The notes beneath the pieces were generated by a model, which saw only the letters and a program-made list of their open reading frames with translations, had not been told where the DNA came from and made no database searches. 64,000 bases of DNA, from positions 505,501 through 569,500 of the forward strand of contig CAMXCT020002669.1 in assembly GCA_947184155.2 (NCBI GenBank). Reading direction: 5' to 3'. Shown piece after piece: positions 25,466-37,500 of this stretch. The first letter of the stretch is position 1. The number at the start of each line of letters is the position of its first letter. This DNA comes from Cladocopium goreaui (lineage: Eukaryota > Sar > Dinophyceae > Suessiales > Symbiodiniaceae). The position numbers and the translations under genes are program-made.

Positions 25466-28400
25466 CTGCTTTTTGGGGAAAACATGGGGAAAACATGGGG
25501 ATAATATGATCTAAATATATCTAAATATGGTCTTTTAATGATCTGGAATGAGGATACGATGTAAAATTAAAATGGTAATTTTGATCATCAGAATTGGGAA
25601 TATAATCGGCTGATATTGGGGATATATAGTGATGATATAAGATGATAGCGGGGAGTCAAACATGGTGACATATAACTATCAAGATACTTAGTAAGCAAGA
25701 AACATTATGGTCCATAGATTGCGCTTTGCTGAAAACATGGGTTGTAATGGGATTATATCATGGATATATATATATATATGGGAATTATATGGATATGAAT
25801 AAGGAAACCAACCACACTGAGGTTCCAATGGAGTGGTTTTGAGTTTTTTCAGCCCAAAGATAGGTGGTTCCTGCAGATTTCCCCCAAAAACAATGGGAGT
25901 TTTATCCCATCTACTCCAAGAGAGGTACAGTGGTACATGGACCAATCTTAGTAAGCTATTCATCTCAAGCAATTTGACCTCATTCTTTCTGAGTTGTCAA
26001 AATCCAGCGTAAAGTAGCGTCAGCGCACAAACATTGGGCAAACTCTGCCAAGAACAATTGGAAATCAAGCCTTACTGTTTGGGTCTGTCTCTTCAAAATT
26101 GTCCCCGTGCACAAGAACTGCTTATACCAGAAGCAAACTTGACAATAAGTTCACCATATTTCACCCATATTTCACCCATTTGTGGAAAATTTCAGGATTC
26201 CGTTTTCAAACCAGCGCAGCTGAGATTCCCAGTCTTCAGGATGCAGTTTCTTCCCTGCAAGCTCACCTCCAAAACTGAGGTTGGGGCGCTTCCAAGACCA
26301 TGTCCTCCCTGAACCAGCACGGAGTAGCGGCCTTTCTGTGCATCAAAGCCCACCTGGTTTCCATATGTCCATCATTGAATCATGAAAAAAAACATTAAAA
26401 ACCTAAGTCTTGCGGATTCACATGGGATCATCATCCGACAAAGGCACCTTTTTCTAACCATTAGTTAAGGCGGTGTAAGCATCAAACTATGGGAGAAACA
26501 AAAAACGTATGTGAAATGATCAGCGAGTCACAATTTGTCCAGTCTTGCCATTCAACTCCGGCCTGCTGGTCAAACCATGCACCTGGATCAAAGCTAAAAG
26601 GGCGAGCCGAAGATCAACGGAAGAAAACCACGCCTGGTTCAAAATGGGTGTCCAACAATAGGGATGCAAGATGATGCAAGGACTTAAATGAGTCATTCAT
26701 ATCGTTCCAGAAACATGAGACATGAAATAAACATGAATCAACCATCTTGAAACATTTGGGGTGTTCCCCACTGGATCCACATGGATCCACTTAGCGGCGA
26801 CGCCTTCACGCTGCACTGTTGGGTCAAATTTTCTGGACGCACATGGATCACTTGAGGCTCGTCCTCAAGGCGGACTTCGTAGCGGCTACGTTGGGCATCA
26901 AAGCCACTGACGTGACCTCGCTTGCCGTTGTGCTCCTGGAGCGCCCGAAGGGTCATCCAAGGGGCGAGGTCATGCAGCATCAAAATGCTATGACAATGAT
27001 AATGTATGATAATGTAATATCAATTTATGACGTTATCATTTTTAACATCTTTCTTGCGCAAAATACCACCAGCCACCACCTGCATGTCCGTCCTTGGCCT
27101 TGTTTAAGCTGTGAACGATCACCATCTCACCTGCTTTGATGATCCCACGGCCCTGACTTCGGCGAGAACTGTGGGAGGTGCCCATGCCTCCCATGCCTCC
27201 CATGCCATTCATGCCATTCATCCCGGGCATGCCGCCGAAGCCAAAGCCGTTGCCCATGCCGCCCATGCCACGCATGCCCCCACAGCCCCCAAGGCCCATG
27301 GACATGAAAATCTCAGAGAGGTCAATGCCATCCACATCCATACCTGGGAGCGTACGTCACACAAAATGCATGACCTTCATGAACTCGTGTATAATACATG
27401 AGTATACACGCTATATATAATCATAACTTATTACAATAACACATTATATAATATATGTATATATATATATTAATATATGATATATGATGTATATGCATGT
27501 ATATAATATATATATATATATAATATTATATAATTAATATATATTATATATATATATATTCATTTACCACAAGTCCATTCTTCCTGTGCAACCAAGCAGC
27601 CTTCACCAGGTCCGCCACTAAAAACCACGCGGGTGGTGCCCCCTCCTGGTTGACCACCAAACATCTTGAAGAACATCTCAGCCTGCAGGGGCCGCCCGTT
27701 CGAACTGGCGATCATCAACATGGGATGGAAGATGAAACATTTTTTAAACTTTAAGCCGACAGCCAGTTTGAATCAGTTTGAACACTTGATCCCATGACAG
27801 TGACCCAATTGTTTGTCAGCATTTTGTGGGTTCTAGAAAGAGTGGATCGCATTTTGTGGCCTTATCTTTCCGTCTACGCAGAATGGCCGCTGGAAAGAAG
27901 GGATACCCCCACCATTCATTGGGTGGAATGTTGTGGACCAAAGACATCAACAGCAGAAACGAACAATAGGCGCGATCTATCAAACAACAATGAGCAGTGA
28001 GCAAAGACACAAATCCTTGGAAAGACAATGAGAACTCCTTTAGGCCTTAATTAATCTGGATATATCTGGACTATGGACATGTTCACGGCCCCGAGAGACA
28101 GAAAGGCACCATTCATGGTTGATCTCAAATTCGCTTGGTTGATCTCAAATTCCCTTTAATGATTCAAGCCCAAAATTTGTTGCCGAATCTCCCAGAGTTA
28201 GTTGATTGACCCTCAGCGCTCACCAACTAACCATAGAAAATTCGAAATCATGGCCAATCTTAGATACCCTTCAAAAATGTTAGCTGGTTAGTACATGTTA
28301 TAGTACTATGATTGTGATGCGTTTCCCCAGAAATGAATCTCTCCCAGCCTGATCTGGAGACATGTTGGCGGCCCCGGGATTGCCGCCGCCTTGCAAGCCT

Positions 28401-29110
28401 TCCTCCGGAATGGAGCATTGCTTGAAAAAGAAAAACACAAATTGTAGAGACACAGAGACACCAACTTCTCAGTTGCTCATCCTGTAACCGACTTTCATGA
28501 ACCAAGATTTCGACCCTCTCAGCCCGTATTAGGTCCTTACCGAACTGGTCATAGTTGTTCCTCTTCTCGGGGTCAGTCAGGACTTCGTACGCTTCCGCGA
28601 TACATTTGAACTCTTCCTCCGCCTGCTGCTTCCTTCGAAAGGACCCAAATAATTCAAAAGACATGGAACCCAACACCAGTGAAGCTTCCAGGTGGCTTGG
28701 AAATTGATATCAACCAAAGGAGGATGGCATCTTCAAAGGATGTGGATCGTTCCGTCAGGGGCAGGGGGGAAAGCAACAAGCTAAGAACAAGATCAACAGC
28801 TTTCAACCGCTTCCTGTTAATGTTCTTGTCAGGGTGGTGCTTCTGAGCCAGCTTCCTGTAGGCCTGCACCGTCGTGTGACGCTTGAGAAGCTTGAGAAGC
28901 TTGAGAAGCTTGAGACATGAAGTATTTCTGCAGGCTTTAAGTGTGAAAATACATGAAACAATAAATGACAATACACAAGTAAAACCGTGTTGCCACTGAA
29001 CATAGCACGAAATAGGGGCATCGCGGCATCGCCTTCGTGATCTCCGACTCACTGGCATCACGAGCCACACCCAGGACTTCATAGTAGTCGTTGGATTTCA
29101 GATTGGCAGC
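25323..29110 (-). CDS. DnaJ (Hsp40)-type co-chaperone with Gly/Met-rich linker and GFDA-type repeats
   Basis: Reading right to left, exons 29110-29033, ~28863-28820 and 28626-28541 encode a J-domain: SNDYYEVLGVARDASESEI..., AYRKLAQKHHPDKN with the HPD motif that stimulates Hsp70 ATPase, and AEEEFKCIAEAYEVLTDPEK...YDQFG. Exon ~28420-28349 (EEGLQGGGNPGAANMSPDQ) and exon 27682-27607 (AEMFFKMFGGQPGGG...) form the Gly-rich linker. Exon 27343-27131 is Gly/Met-rich. Exons ~26935-26804, 26353-26267 and 25465-25323 then carry modules of the form L..L...NG.R..V.GFDA..GRY.V.L, which I know from dinoflagellate proteins but cannot name precisely. No CxxCxGxG zinc finger is seen, so it is not a type I DnaJ. 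The true start codon and the 3' end lie outside what I can join. Confidence 0.75.
26267..26353 (-). CDS. DnaJ gene: second GFDA-type module
   Basis: VGFDAQKGRYSVLVQGGHGL then GSAPTSVLE, between an ACCAG acceptor and a GTGAGC donor. It lacks the N-terminal 'L....NG' strand of the first module, which may lie on an unseen small exon. Confidence 0.55.
26804..26935 (-). CDS. DnaJ gene: first GFDA-type module
   Basis: EHNGKRGHVSGFDAQRSRYE followed by VRLEDEPQVIHVRPENLTQQ. This small beta-rich module (NG..G.V.GFD...RYEV.L...... .V.PENL) resembles KOW/SH3-like repeats often found after MYND or J-domains in algae. The donor appears to be GC (GCGTCG). Confidence 0.6.
27131..27343 (-). CDS. DnaJ exon 6: Gly/Met-rich segment
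   Basis: Begins (G)MDVDGIDLSEIFMSMGLGG, continues with about eight GGM/GMG repeats and ends SSRRSQGRGIIKA at a GTGAGA donor. Gly/Met-rich stretches of this kind are known from type II DnaJ proteins between J-domain and substrate-binding region. Both splice sites are canonical. Confidence 0.7.
27400..27560. repeat. TA-rich tract in DnaJ intron
   Basis: About 150 bp of degenerate (TA)n and ATATTATATAA units between exons 5 and 6. Confidence 0.75.
27607..27682 (-). CDS. DnaJ exon 5: Gly-rich linker
   Basis: AEMFFKMFGGQPGGGTTRVV FSGGP, between a CTGCAG acceptor and a GTGAAG donor. It joins in phase 0 to ...NMSPDQ upstream (GC donor GCTGGG) and in phase 1 to GMDVDG downstream. Confidence 0.65.
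28541..28626 (-). CDS. DnaJ exon 3: helix III/IV of the J-domain
   Basis: QAEEEFKCIAEAYEVLTDPE then KRNNYDQFG, ending at a GTAAGG donor. This matches the 'A...F..I..AYEVL.D..KR..YDQFG' consensus residue for residue. Confidence 0.8.
28820..28863 (-). CDS. DnaJ exon 2: HPD-containing segment
   Basis: After GGTGCAG the frame gives AYRKLAQKHHPDKNINR. HPD is the catalytic loop of J-domains. The donor at the left is not of GT type and its exact place is uncertain. Confidence 0.75.
29033..29110 (-). CDS. DnaJ exon 1: helix I/II of the J-domain
   Basis: Acceptor ATCTCAG, then AANLKSNDYYEVLGVARDAS and ESEITK. The next exon continues AYRKLAQ, which requires the intron to start GCGATG at 29032, a GC donor with agreeing phase 0. 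The frame stays open upstream to 29167 but without an ATG, so an upstream exon probably supplies the start. Confidence 0.75.
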
Positions 29111-30906
29111 CTGAGATTTTTGGGAAGGTGACCGGCTGCCCACTGATATCACCCCAAGTGAAAGCAAACTAAATCCAAGGATAAGCCAGTAGATGAGTAC
29201 AAATCAACTGATTGAGTACCCGAAATCATCTGAAACTTAATGCTAAAGCATACCAGAATCAGTGCTTTGGCTGAATATCAAGCACGGGATATGAAGCTTT
29301 CACCAGATCGAACACCTGTATATTATTAATTATTCCATGTATATACACGCCAATTATACATACTGATCATACTCTATCTGGATATTTTTGGACAAAACTA
29401 AAACATAATGATCGTACGTGCCGGGTCGTTGCTACCAAATTCATCCAAATTGCCACTTTTTCCAAAACTAATGTAACTTGTTTCACAGAGGACCCGATGG
29501 TTCGCACATATCTTAGCTGATACATAGGTAGCTTGGACATGGCTCAAGATTGGGCTCGCCATTGAGCCTGCCCCAGAAACAAATGGATTTGGTATTACCA
29601 TCTTCTCAGCTGAAATTTAGACCCTGAGAATAGCCCATTTCTACAGGAAGCTGTTGTCTTCCAGCCCGGATGGAGGGGGAATCATCCAATTTTTTGGGCC
29701 AACTGTTCAGCGACGTTCTGAGCCCCACTTCATGGGTTGATTCGTGTCAAATTGATCCAAATTGATTCAAATGACAGGAGCCATCGCAGCGACAAGATTG
29801 CACGAGAGCTGTGCGGAACTTAGATCGAGAGTCTTCTTTGACTTGAATTCTGAGCCAAAACAGTTATAGTCGTCAATGCAGTCAAAGCATCTATGTGGCT
29901 TTGTCCAAAGATAGGATACCCCCAAATCCAATTTATTACAGTAATATACAGTAATAATCCTTTGCAAGATATGATTCTTTTTGGTTTCTGCGATAACATC
30001 CAAAAACACATTGTTAACACATGTACTGTGCCAACTTTGTACTGTTGTTTTTTGTAACAGCCACCATCCTCTATGATTTCTTGACATCTTTTCACATGCT
30101 CAATTCTGGTCTGAACATGCCACCAAGTTAGAATTATCTTTATAAGGGTTAACGAAGGGCTTATCGATTAAGCACCAACATGCACCAACAATCAACATGT
30201 ATTCACCATCATTCACCATCTATTAGGGGCCGGGTCACTATGGCACTATGGGGTGGTTGAATCAGTTGAATCCCCATGATACCGACTTTCGCCGCCCCGA
30301 AACGCTCTGTTTTTATCGCGAAAGGCATCAGTGTTCATTGTCCTACCGTGGTGAGGCCATTACTTGTCGTGAAATCGACTGCCAGTACGATGTTGTACGC
30401 GTTGTGGCGTTGTGGCTGAAACCAAATCTAGCAAAACTCCAACCTCATAACATCTCATGACCTACCCAGGATTATTCTTTTATTATAATTCTTTCAATCA
30501 ACATCTGAGAATTCACTCAAAACAAACCCATTCCATTCTTGGTGGAGAAGAAGCTTCATGACCGGCTTCTAGTTGAGGATCATATCTGTTCCAAACAGAA
30601 CCCCAGTCCTCGATGTAAATGATCTTGCCGTTTTCAACCCGAACCGGAATGTGGCAATGGGGGCGAGCAGCCAGAGAGGATAACCTGAGGATTGCAAAAG
30701 AGATCTTGAGATTTTGTAAACAAACCTGAAGCCTCAAGCAGTCAAGCAGAAATCATCCTTCCACAAACACGAGTTTCTTCAGTTCTGTGACTGTGAAGGT
30801 GTTTTTTCGTCACATCGCAGTCTATCGCCTGAAACAAAAGGAACATTTGAGTCAAGCGAAAACACGAAGAAAGTAACAGCAATGTCTGAAAAAAATGCCT
30901 CTGCCA

Positions 30907-30972
30907 TCATCCAACAAGCAACTCCAGGTCTTCGCGCAGAGACTGTGATGCGTATGACCTCAAGGTCGGTGA
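30907..30972 (-). CDS. Possible last exon: DUF4116-type repeat ending in TGA
   Basis: After CTTTTCAG: SPTLRSYASQSLREDLELLV G then TGA. 'ASQSLREDLELLV' fits the repeat. Either the gene ends here or a GT donor a few bases earlier is used. Confidence 0.4.
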   Translation of the reverse strand, partial: SPTLRSYASQSLREDLELLVG

Positions 30973-33900
30973 CTGAAAAGGCAGCACGGATCTAGGCATG
31001 ACACCCCTGATTCCCGAGCAGGTCTTCCGGCGTTGGTCAGTATCAATCCTTAAACAAAAAAAACGGTGTGTGGAATATTGAAGCACTTTAACATACTTGC
31101 ACGCAGCTTTGCAGAGATACCTCTGGCACTCTGATGATGTTAAGACACGACTAAATCCTGGATTTCAACTGTCAAATGCCGTCAAACCTTCTCTTTGTCT
31201 CCACTGCTGACAAAGGCGCAGTGCATAGCCATGGCCCAGAACTGCCTTGCACCAGGCAATGTGAAATTTTGTCCAGACATGTCCAGACCTTCATTCCATA
31301 CACTGTCCACTCAACCGCAAAACCAATGACGGTGTTTTTTGTTTGCATCAATCACTAAAGCATAACCCATAGGATCCATGTATGCTATATATATGGTAAC
31401 ATTTACCATCAATATACCCCACATGTTAGCATATATTGTTTGACACCTTCATTCGCTCAATGTTGCTCGATTCTGCCTGGTATACGACATCGCGATCACT
31501 GCGAAGCTCCTGGCCGCTTTCGGCTGCAGGATGGTCCCCTTAAGTATGTCCAGGTCATAGGGGCGCTGCTGACTGGAGGTTATGGAGGTTTCCCAAAATA
31601 GGTGTACCCTAAATCATCCAAGTCATTGGACCATTTTACTATTGAAAACCATGATTTTGGGGTACACCCATTTGAAGAAAACCCCATATTATATCAATGT
31701 ATACACAATGAGATACAATGAGGATGTGCACGGACTTGCCAGCAGTTTCGCCAGCTCCGGCATTCTCTGGGTTTACACACTATATCGACTATATCTATCC
31801 AGCACCTCTCAAAAGGAGGCCTCGGAAGCGCAGCGCAGGAGAGTGCCATGGTAGCGCACTGCAGAGAGCATGACCTCCCCACACCCACTTTCTGCGAGAC
31901 CCTGCCTGGCACCTTGGGGATTTGTCTTAATGACCCAAATGTAGGGCAAGTATTCCAGCACCATGTTTTTTTTTGACAGAAAGAAACCACAGGAGATTCG
32001 TTGCCTAGCGTTTCAGCTTCTTGATGCTTTCCATTGCAGCGATCCCAACACCTTCATAGACCCCAACACCTTCAGAAGGACATGGGTCGAGATGTTGTAC
32101 CACGCAGCATTAATGGGTGGTTTCCATGTATAATAAAAAAAACCCAAAAAATACCTATGCTCAGCATTAATGAACACTTACAGTAACAGTTCATGCCCCC
32201 AGGTGGTTTCATCATGTTTCATCTACAGCAAATCCTGCAGGAGTCACCTCTCGATCAGATCGAAACTTTGGATCTGCCCATAGGATGGCGTTGCCGTTGG
32301 ATTTCACGGCCGCCAGAACGATGGAGCGATCTTTCCCTCAAGGACCATGGCGGCAATGTGCAATGACATCGTGTGTATCACACTGGAGAGATACGGTGGA
32401 TTTTACCATGCTGCGCAAATCAAAGCAGTTCTCCCACGTTTATTTCTGGGCACTGCGCATAATATATATAAACTATCGAATAATCACAAAAACACATCTG
32501 TGGGTTTGAAGGATCTTTGATTTTTGCACTAATTACCTATGTACTCGCCATCACTGAACATCTATGATTATGGAAACTACACCTTTACCAACATATATAC
32601 CAACATCATCTTAATTCCCAAATTCTACAACTCAGTTCTTTCGCCATGGATCTGAGGTTCACGGCCACATGCTTCAGGGTACAGCCATCGTAGGAAACAG
32701 CTGTCAGCGCAATGCGGGCATCCTCCCGCAAACTGTGATCGAACGCGGCATCTGAGATCACATAGCCTCCAGCCACGGCGACAAACACAATAAGGTACCC
32801 TCCGGTGTCATCAGCTCCACGGGTAGCTTGAAAACCCCCAAACTAAATGGGCAGTTAAACGGGAAATTCATCGGAAATTCATCGAACTAAATCGGAATTT
32901 TCCAGAGAGCAAGTGAAGTGATCCACCCCATCCAACTGGCTGTGGGGGGGATTTTGTTCGTTTTGTTCCACCGGAGAATTCTTGGAAAAGAGCAGCAACC
33001 TAACTTCCTCCATCTACTATACCACCCCATGATTAAAACATAATTGTTAATCAGTTTTCGTGGAAACAAATCGATGAACCCACATTTTTTCTCAGTCAAA
33101 CCATCATACTATATCAAGTTGGTTATATATTTCCATTACATACCCACTGTACCAGTATCCCCATGGAAATTGCCATATTTTGGGTGTAAATCTTGAATCA
33201 TCCCCCGACAACCAACCATCAGCCAACCATAATTTATCAACTATATGACTATATCACCATATTTTGAAGGTTACAGTAAACCTGGACAATTGTTGGTTCA
33301 TTCACATTATGATCTCTTTCAACTAGGGTTTTGGGAAAGTGCAAGAATCATATCGTTGCTTCTAGATTCCATATGATCCCCATCAAATCCCATCAAACAT
33401 GGATTAAAATTGATCAAAATGGTTGGTAAATCCTCATTCAAACCTATTTCCTGGGGAAATCTGGGTGCTGCACCGTTCTGCCGTACTGCCGCCATGGCCA
33501 CGTCCCAATCCCTTCGCAGTTCGCTGGCGGCATGGCGAAGGGCCAAACCGCACTGGCGAACCGCAGCGAGGACCACCTCCTGGGGACGGAGATGGGCGAG
33601 GAGATCGTGGGGAGACCATGGAAAATACCATGGGTATATAACTATATAACCCACAAATACCATTCTGCTGGGGATATAATAGGCAAAAATTGGGGATAGA
33701 CCGGAATCTCCCTGTTTACAGGTACAGTATCGCCCAGAGAGTTCGTCTATGGACTTAGGAAACCATGCCAAAATCCAATTACCAGCAGCAACTGGAATGA
33801 CCATCGAATTTGGAATTGTTTCATGTTGCACAAAACCCTTGTCCACGTTCGCTGGTTCACATTTCAGATGATGTCATTTCGGAAGGGAGAGGTTTCGGCA

Positions 33901-34494
33901 CACAGCATTGAAAACGCCCAAGTCTTGCACACCTTCATTGTTTGCAAAACACACACTATACATTAGGACGGGCCATTGTTTACATCACGGTGTCCTTGAC
34001 ACGTCTTGATTGAAAATCAATGTGTGTCCTTGTCGCTCTTCAAGGTTGCGGACGCATACGTCAAAGAAGAACCATTTTGACTGACCTGGGCGTGGCCACT
34101 GGCAGCTGAAATCACGTGCAACCACACGTCCAGCATATTTTACATCAAGTAGTGTTGCAAGAAAAACAAACTATAGGTCATCTGAGCTGTGAAGGAATTT
34201 AGCTGGAAATCATATTCAGTTTTTCTTTGTCCATGTTTTGTAGTGTTGCCCGCCCCCACACCCTAATATCAATAAGAATTCAAATCTTTGCAGTTATGTT
34301 GTCATCGACCGTGTCATCAACATCATCTGGTTTTGTGGTTCAACCCATCCCGGATATAAAATCAAATAGTCCATTCGAGTCCTAATCACGATCGGCTCAA
34401 AATAATGGTTGGCTAAAAATAATAATGATCCAAATCATGTTTGGCTCAAACAAAACAAACCCACATCATAATGATCATGATCATGATGAACATC

Positions 34495-34544
<50 letters not shown>

Positions 34545-37500
34545 CCATATCAAACATCAATCGTAAATAATGAAACACCACCCAACATCACCAAAAAAAT
34601 TCATCATCATCATCATCAGCGGTTATAATCGGCTTCACAATTTTAAGTGGTAACTGGAAACTAATCGCAACAATAAATGCATAAGTTTAATCATGAACCA
34701 TGTCAATCTTCATCTTTACAATCACCATAGTTCTCACATTGTTTGTGAACTATATAGATCCCATAACATATCCCATGACAAATCCCCAAGTTAAATCGTA
34801 GAAGTTACCCTTCCCCATGTTCGATGGGTCTAATGGTTTGCTCATAGGGGTTCCCGCAACGGATTATGAATGATTGTGATAACCCCAATGATCCCTGATG
34901 GGAATCATATTGAATTACCACAATCAATCATGGGAAATGTGCCCAATTAAATTCCACAACATATCCCCAATTTTCATGGCCACTGGAAAAATAAGTATTG
35001 ATAAATCTCCGGTTTGGCACAAGTTCCCTCAGCTTCGCAGCGTTTCATTATTCCATGATTATTTCCACCATTATATTCCATCTTTGTAACCCATCGTTCT
35101 CAGTATAGCACCATTCTTCTTAGCAAGAAAGTTCCTTCCAAATTTTCACATCCCCCAAGTTTCATCCAGGTTGTCAAATGTTCACTATGAAACATGGGAT
35201 ATCACCAATGAATTGTGCTTATTTATGGTTACCCTCCAGCAAAGTAACATAGCTACGGAAAATGGATCCTACATGCCCATTATTACTAGGTCAATCATCT
35301 ATTCTCGATCAATTTCTACAGCTACGTGAGCGTACTTGAGGGTACCCCCCCATGGTTCTGGGCTTATCATCATTGACCCACCTGAAAATACGATCAAATC
35401 AGGTGATTGAGGGATACTTCCCCAACCTAACCATGGTTTCCATGGTCATTTCCATGGTCATTTCCCCCGTTCCCCGCGTCGCGTCTCGGCACCGCCTGGA
35501 GCACCAGCTCCCGATCGCCTCTCAGTTCTTCAGAGGCGATCGCCAAGGCATCGCCGGCCTGGCACACCTGGGCTGGTGAAACAACGGTGACCCGGTGACC
35601 CGATGTGGAAAACGACCGTAGATGTGGGAAAATCATGGGGAGAGCCGAGGAAAATCGTCTACAAATGGTTGATGTTCCACATCTATGTTAGTTCACAGGA
35701 GCTATACCATGAAACATGGCGATTCTACCAGATTTCACTAAGAAAAATGAGAACTTCCACCAACAAGAATGATGGTTTTATATATTTTATGTGTTTTTTT
35801 TGGGATTTAATCGAATTTACCCATGAAACTTGGTGGGCAATGGCGATTGAACAGGCACAAAAGGTGACTTCACCAGCAAAATTTGGTGCTTGTTGATGAG
35901 CATGAACCTGCTCATCCTCATCAAAAAAACTGGCTAGGCACTGCTGTCATCACAAGCTCTCTGTCTGCTTGCACTGCTTCAGGGGCATAGAGAAGCTCCA
36001 TACCATCCTGCGACGCGGGGAGAAGAGTTTTTGGAATCATGGTACCCCAAATGATACTCAGATGCTCCAAGTTAGTGTTTCATATTGCAACAGGAGGTTT
36101 CAAATCCATGGGGGTACCCCTAAATCATCAAGTTTGATTTAGGATGTTCCATGAAATAAACCATCCAGCTATCGAGGATCCCCCATGGATTGGAAAGACC
36201 AGATCATCCCACCTTTCCCCAGTCACTCTGTGCACCTTCTCCAGCTGCCGCGACCACTGCAGTTTTTCCTCCTCGTCCAGTTGAGGGGCTAGGCGCAGCA
36301 AGCACAGCTCCACCGGCCGCGTTGGGCCGAGATCTTGTAGCTCCTCATCGCCCAATCTGTGAACCATGGCGGAACATGATGATTGTGGAACAATGATGGA
36401 ATTTCACCGGCGTTATGGTTGAAATAGGTTGAAATCAAGTTTTGGTAGACTTTATCCCCGCTGTCTTGGATGGGTCGGGAGGCTGACACATGAATCTTCT
36501 AGGTCCTAGGTGCTACATGCTTTGATAACTTGGTCGCAACCATGAATTGGACAGTCTTGCAAACGATGCAGGATTTACCTGTCACTTCTTCATTGATTGC
36601 CAACATGTCCCACAAAACAAAATGATCTGAGATGATTTGGGATGGTTCATCAGAGCTAGCAAGGAAATCCTGTAGGGAAGACCTGAAAGATGGTGGTTTT
36701 TTTACCAACAAGGAAAGAAACAATGGAATTCTGTTGGTTCCTTGATGGCCCCAGGACTCAGCATCATTGGCTCCTCTGAGCCATGGATGAGGCGCTGCTG
36801 GTTGCAGGGAACTCCCAGGGCATCGTCGATTTTCGACTTCAGCTCCTTGAGATGCCAGGATCGGGATGGATCCTGGAGATCGTCAAACTACTTAGAAAAA
36901 TATGGATGGTTCATGATGGTTCTTTATATGCCCAAAAATGGGGTGATATGCCAAAAAATGGATGGTTTTGAACCAACTACTGCAAAACCATAGGGGTAAT
37001 ATCATCAACAGAAATAGAGGTTTGAACAACCACCAAACTTGGATGGTTGAACTCGGTTGAAATAACTATCAATACCGCCATTTAAAAAACAGAAGTCATC
37101 TATCACTGGTTTAGATAGGGGTAATGGTAGTGTTATTCGAAGGAAGTTTAGAAGTCAAACTTCCGACAATATGGACAGATGGAAAAGCAGAGGTGGGAAG
37201 AGTCAGAGAAGAGACGAGAAGAAGAGAGAAGATCAGAGAAGAGAAAGAGTCAGAAGAACAAGATGCAGGTGCGGGAAAAGGTAGAAAAGTCGCCAAACAC
37301 CGTGTTTTTTTCAGTGATTTGTGGCTCCCGAGGGTTGAAAAGTAGGCTCGCTAAAGCGGCAGGTGCGGAGAGACCCGGGTAGATAGAGAAAAAGTTCAAG
37401 CACACACCAGTCCCGACTTTTGAGGGAAATCCTTGACTTGGGCGTCCTCTGAGGTGTCAAAAATGCCATGTGGCAAAACCCGGCTAACAACATCCCCCAA

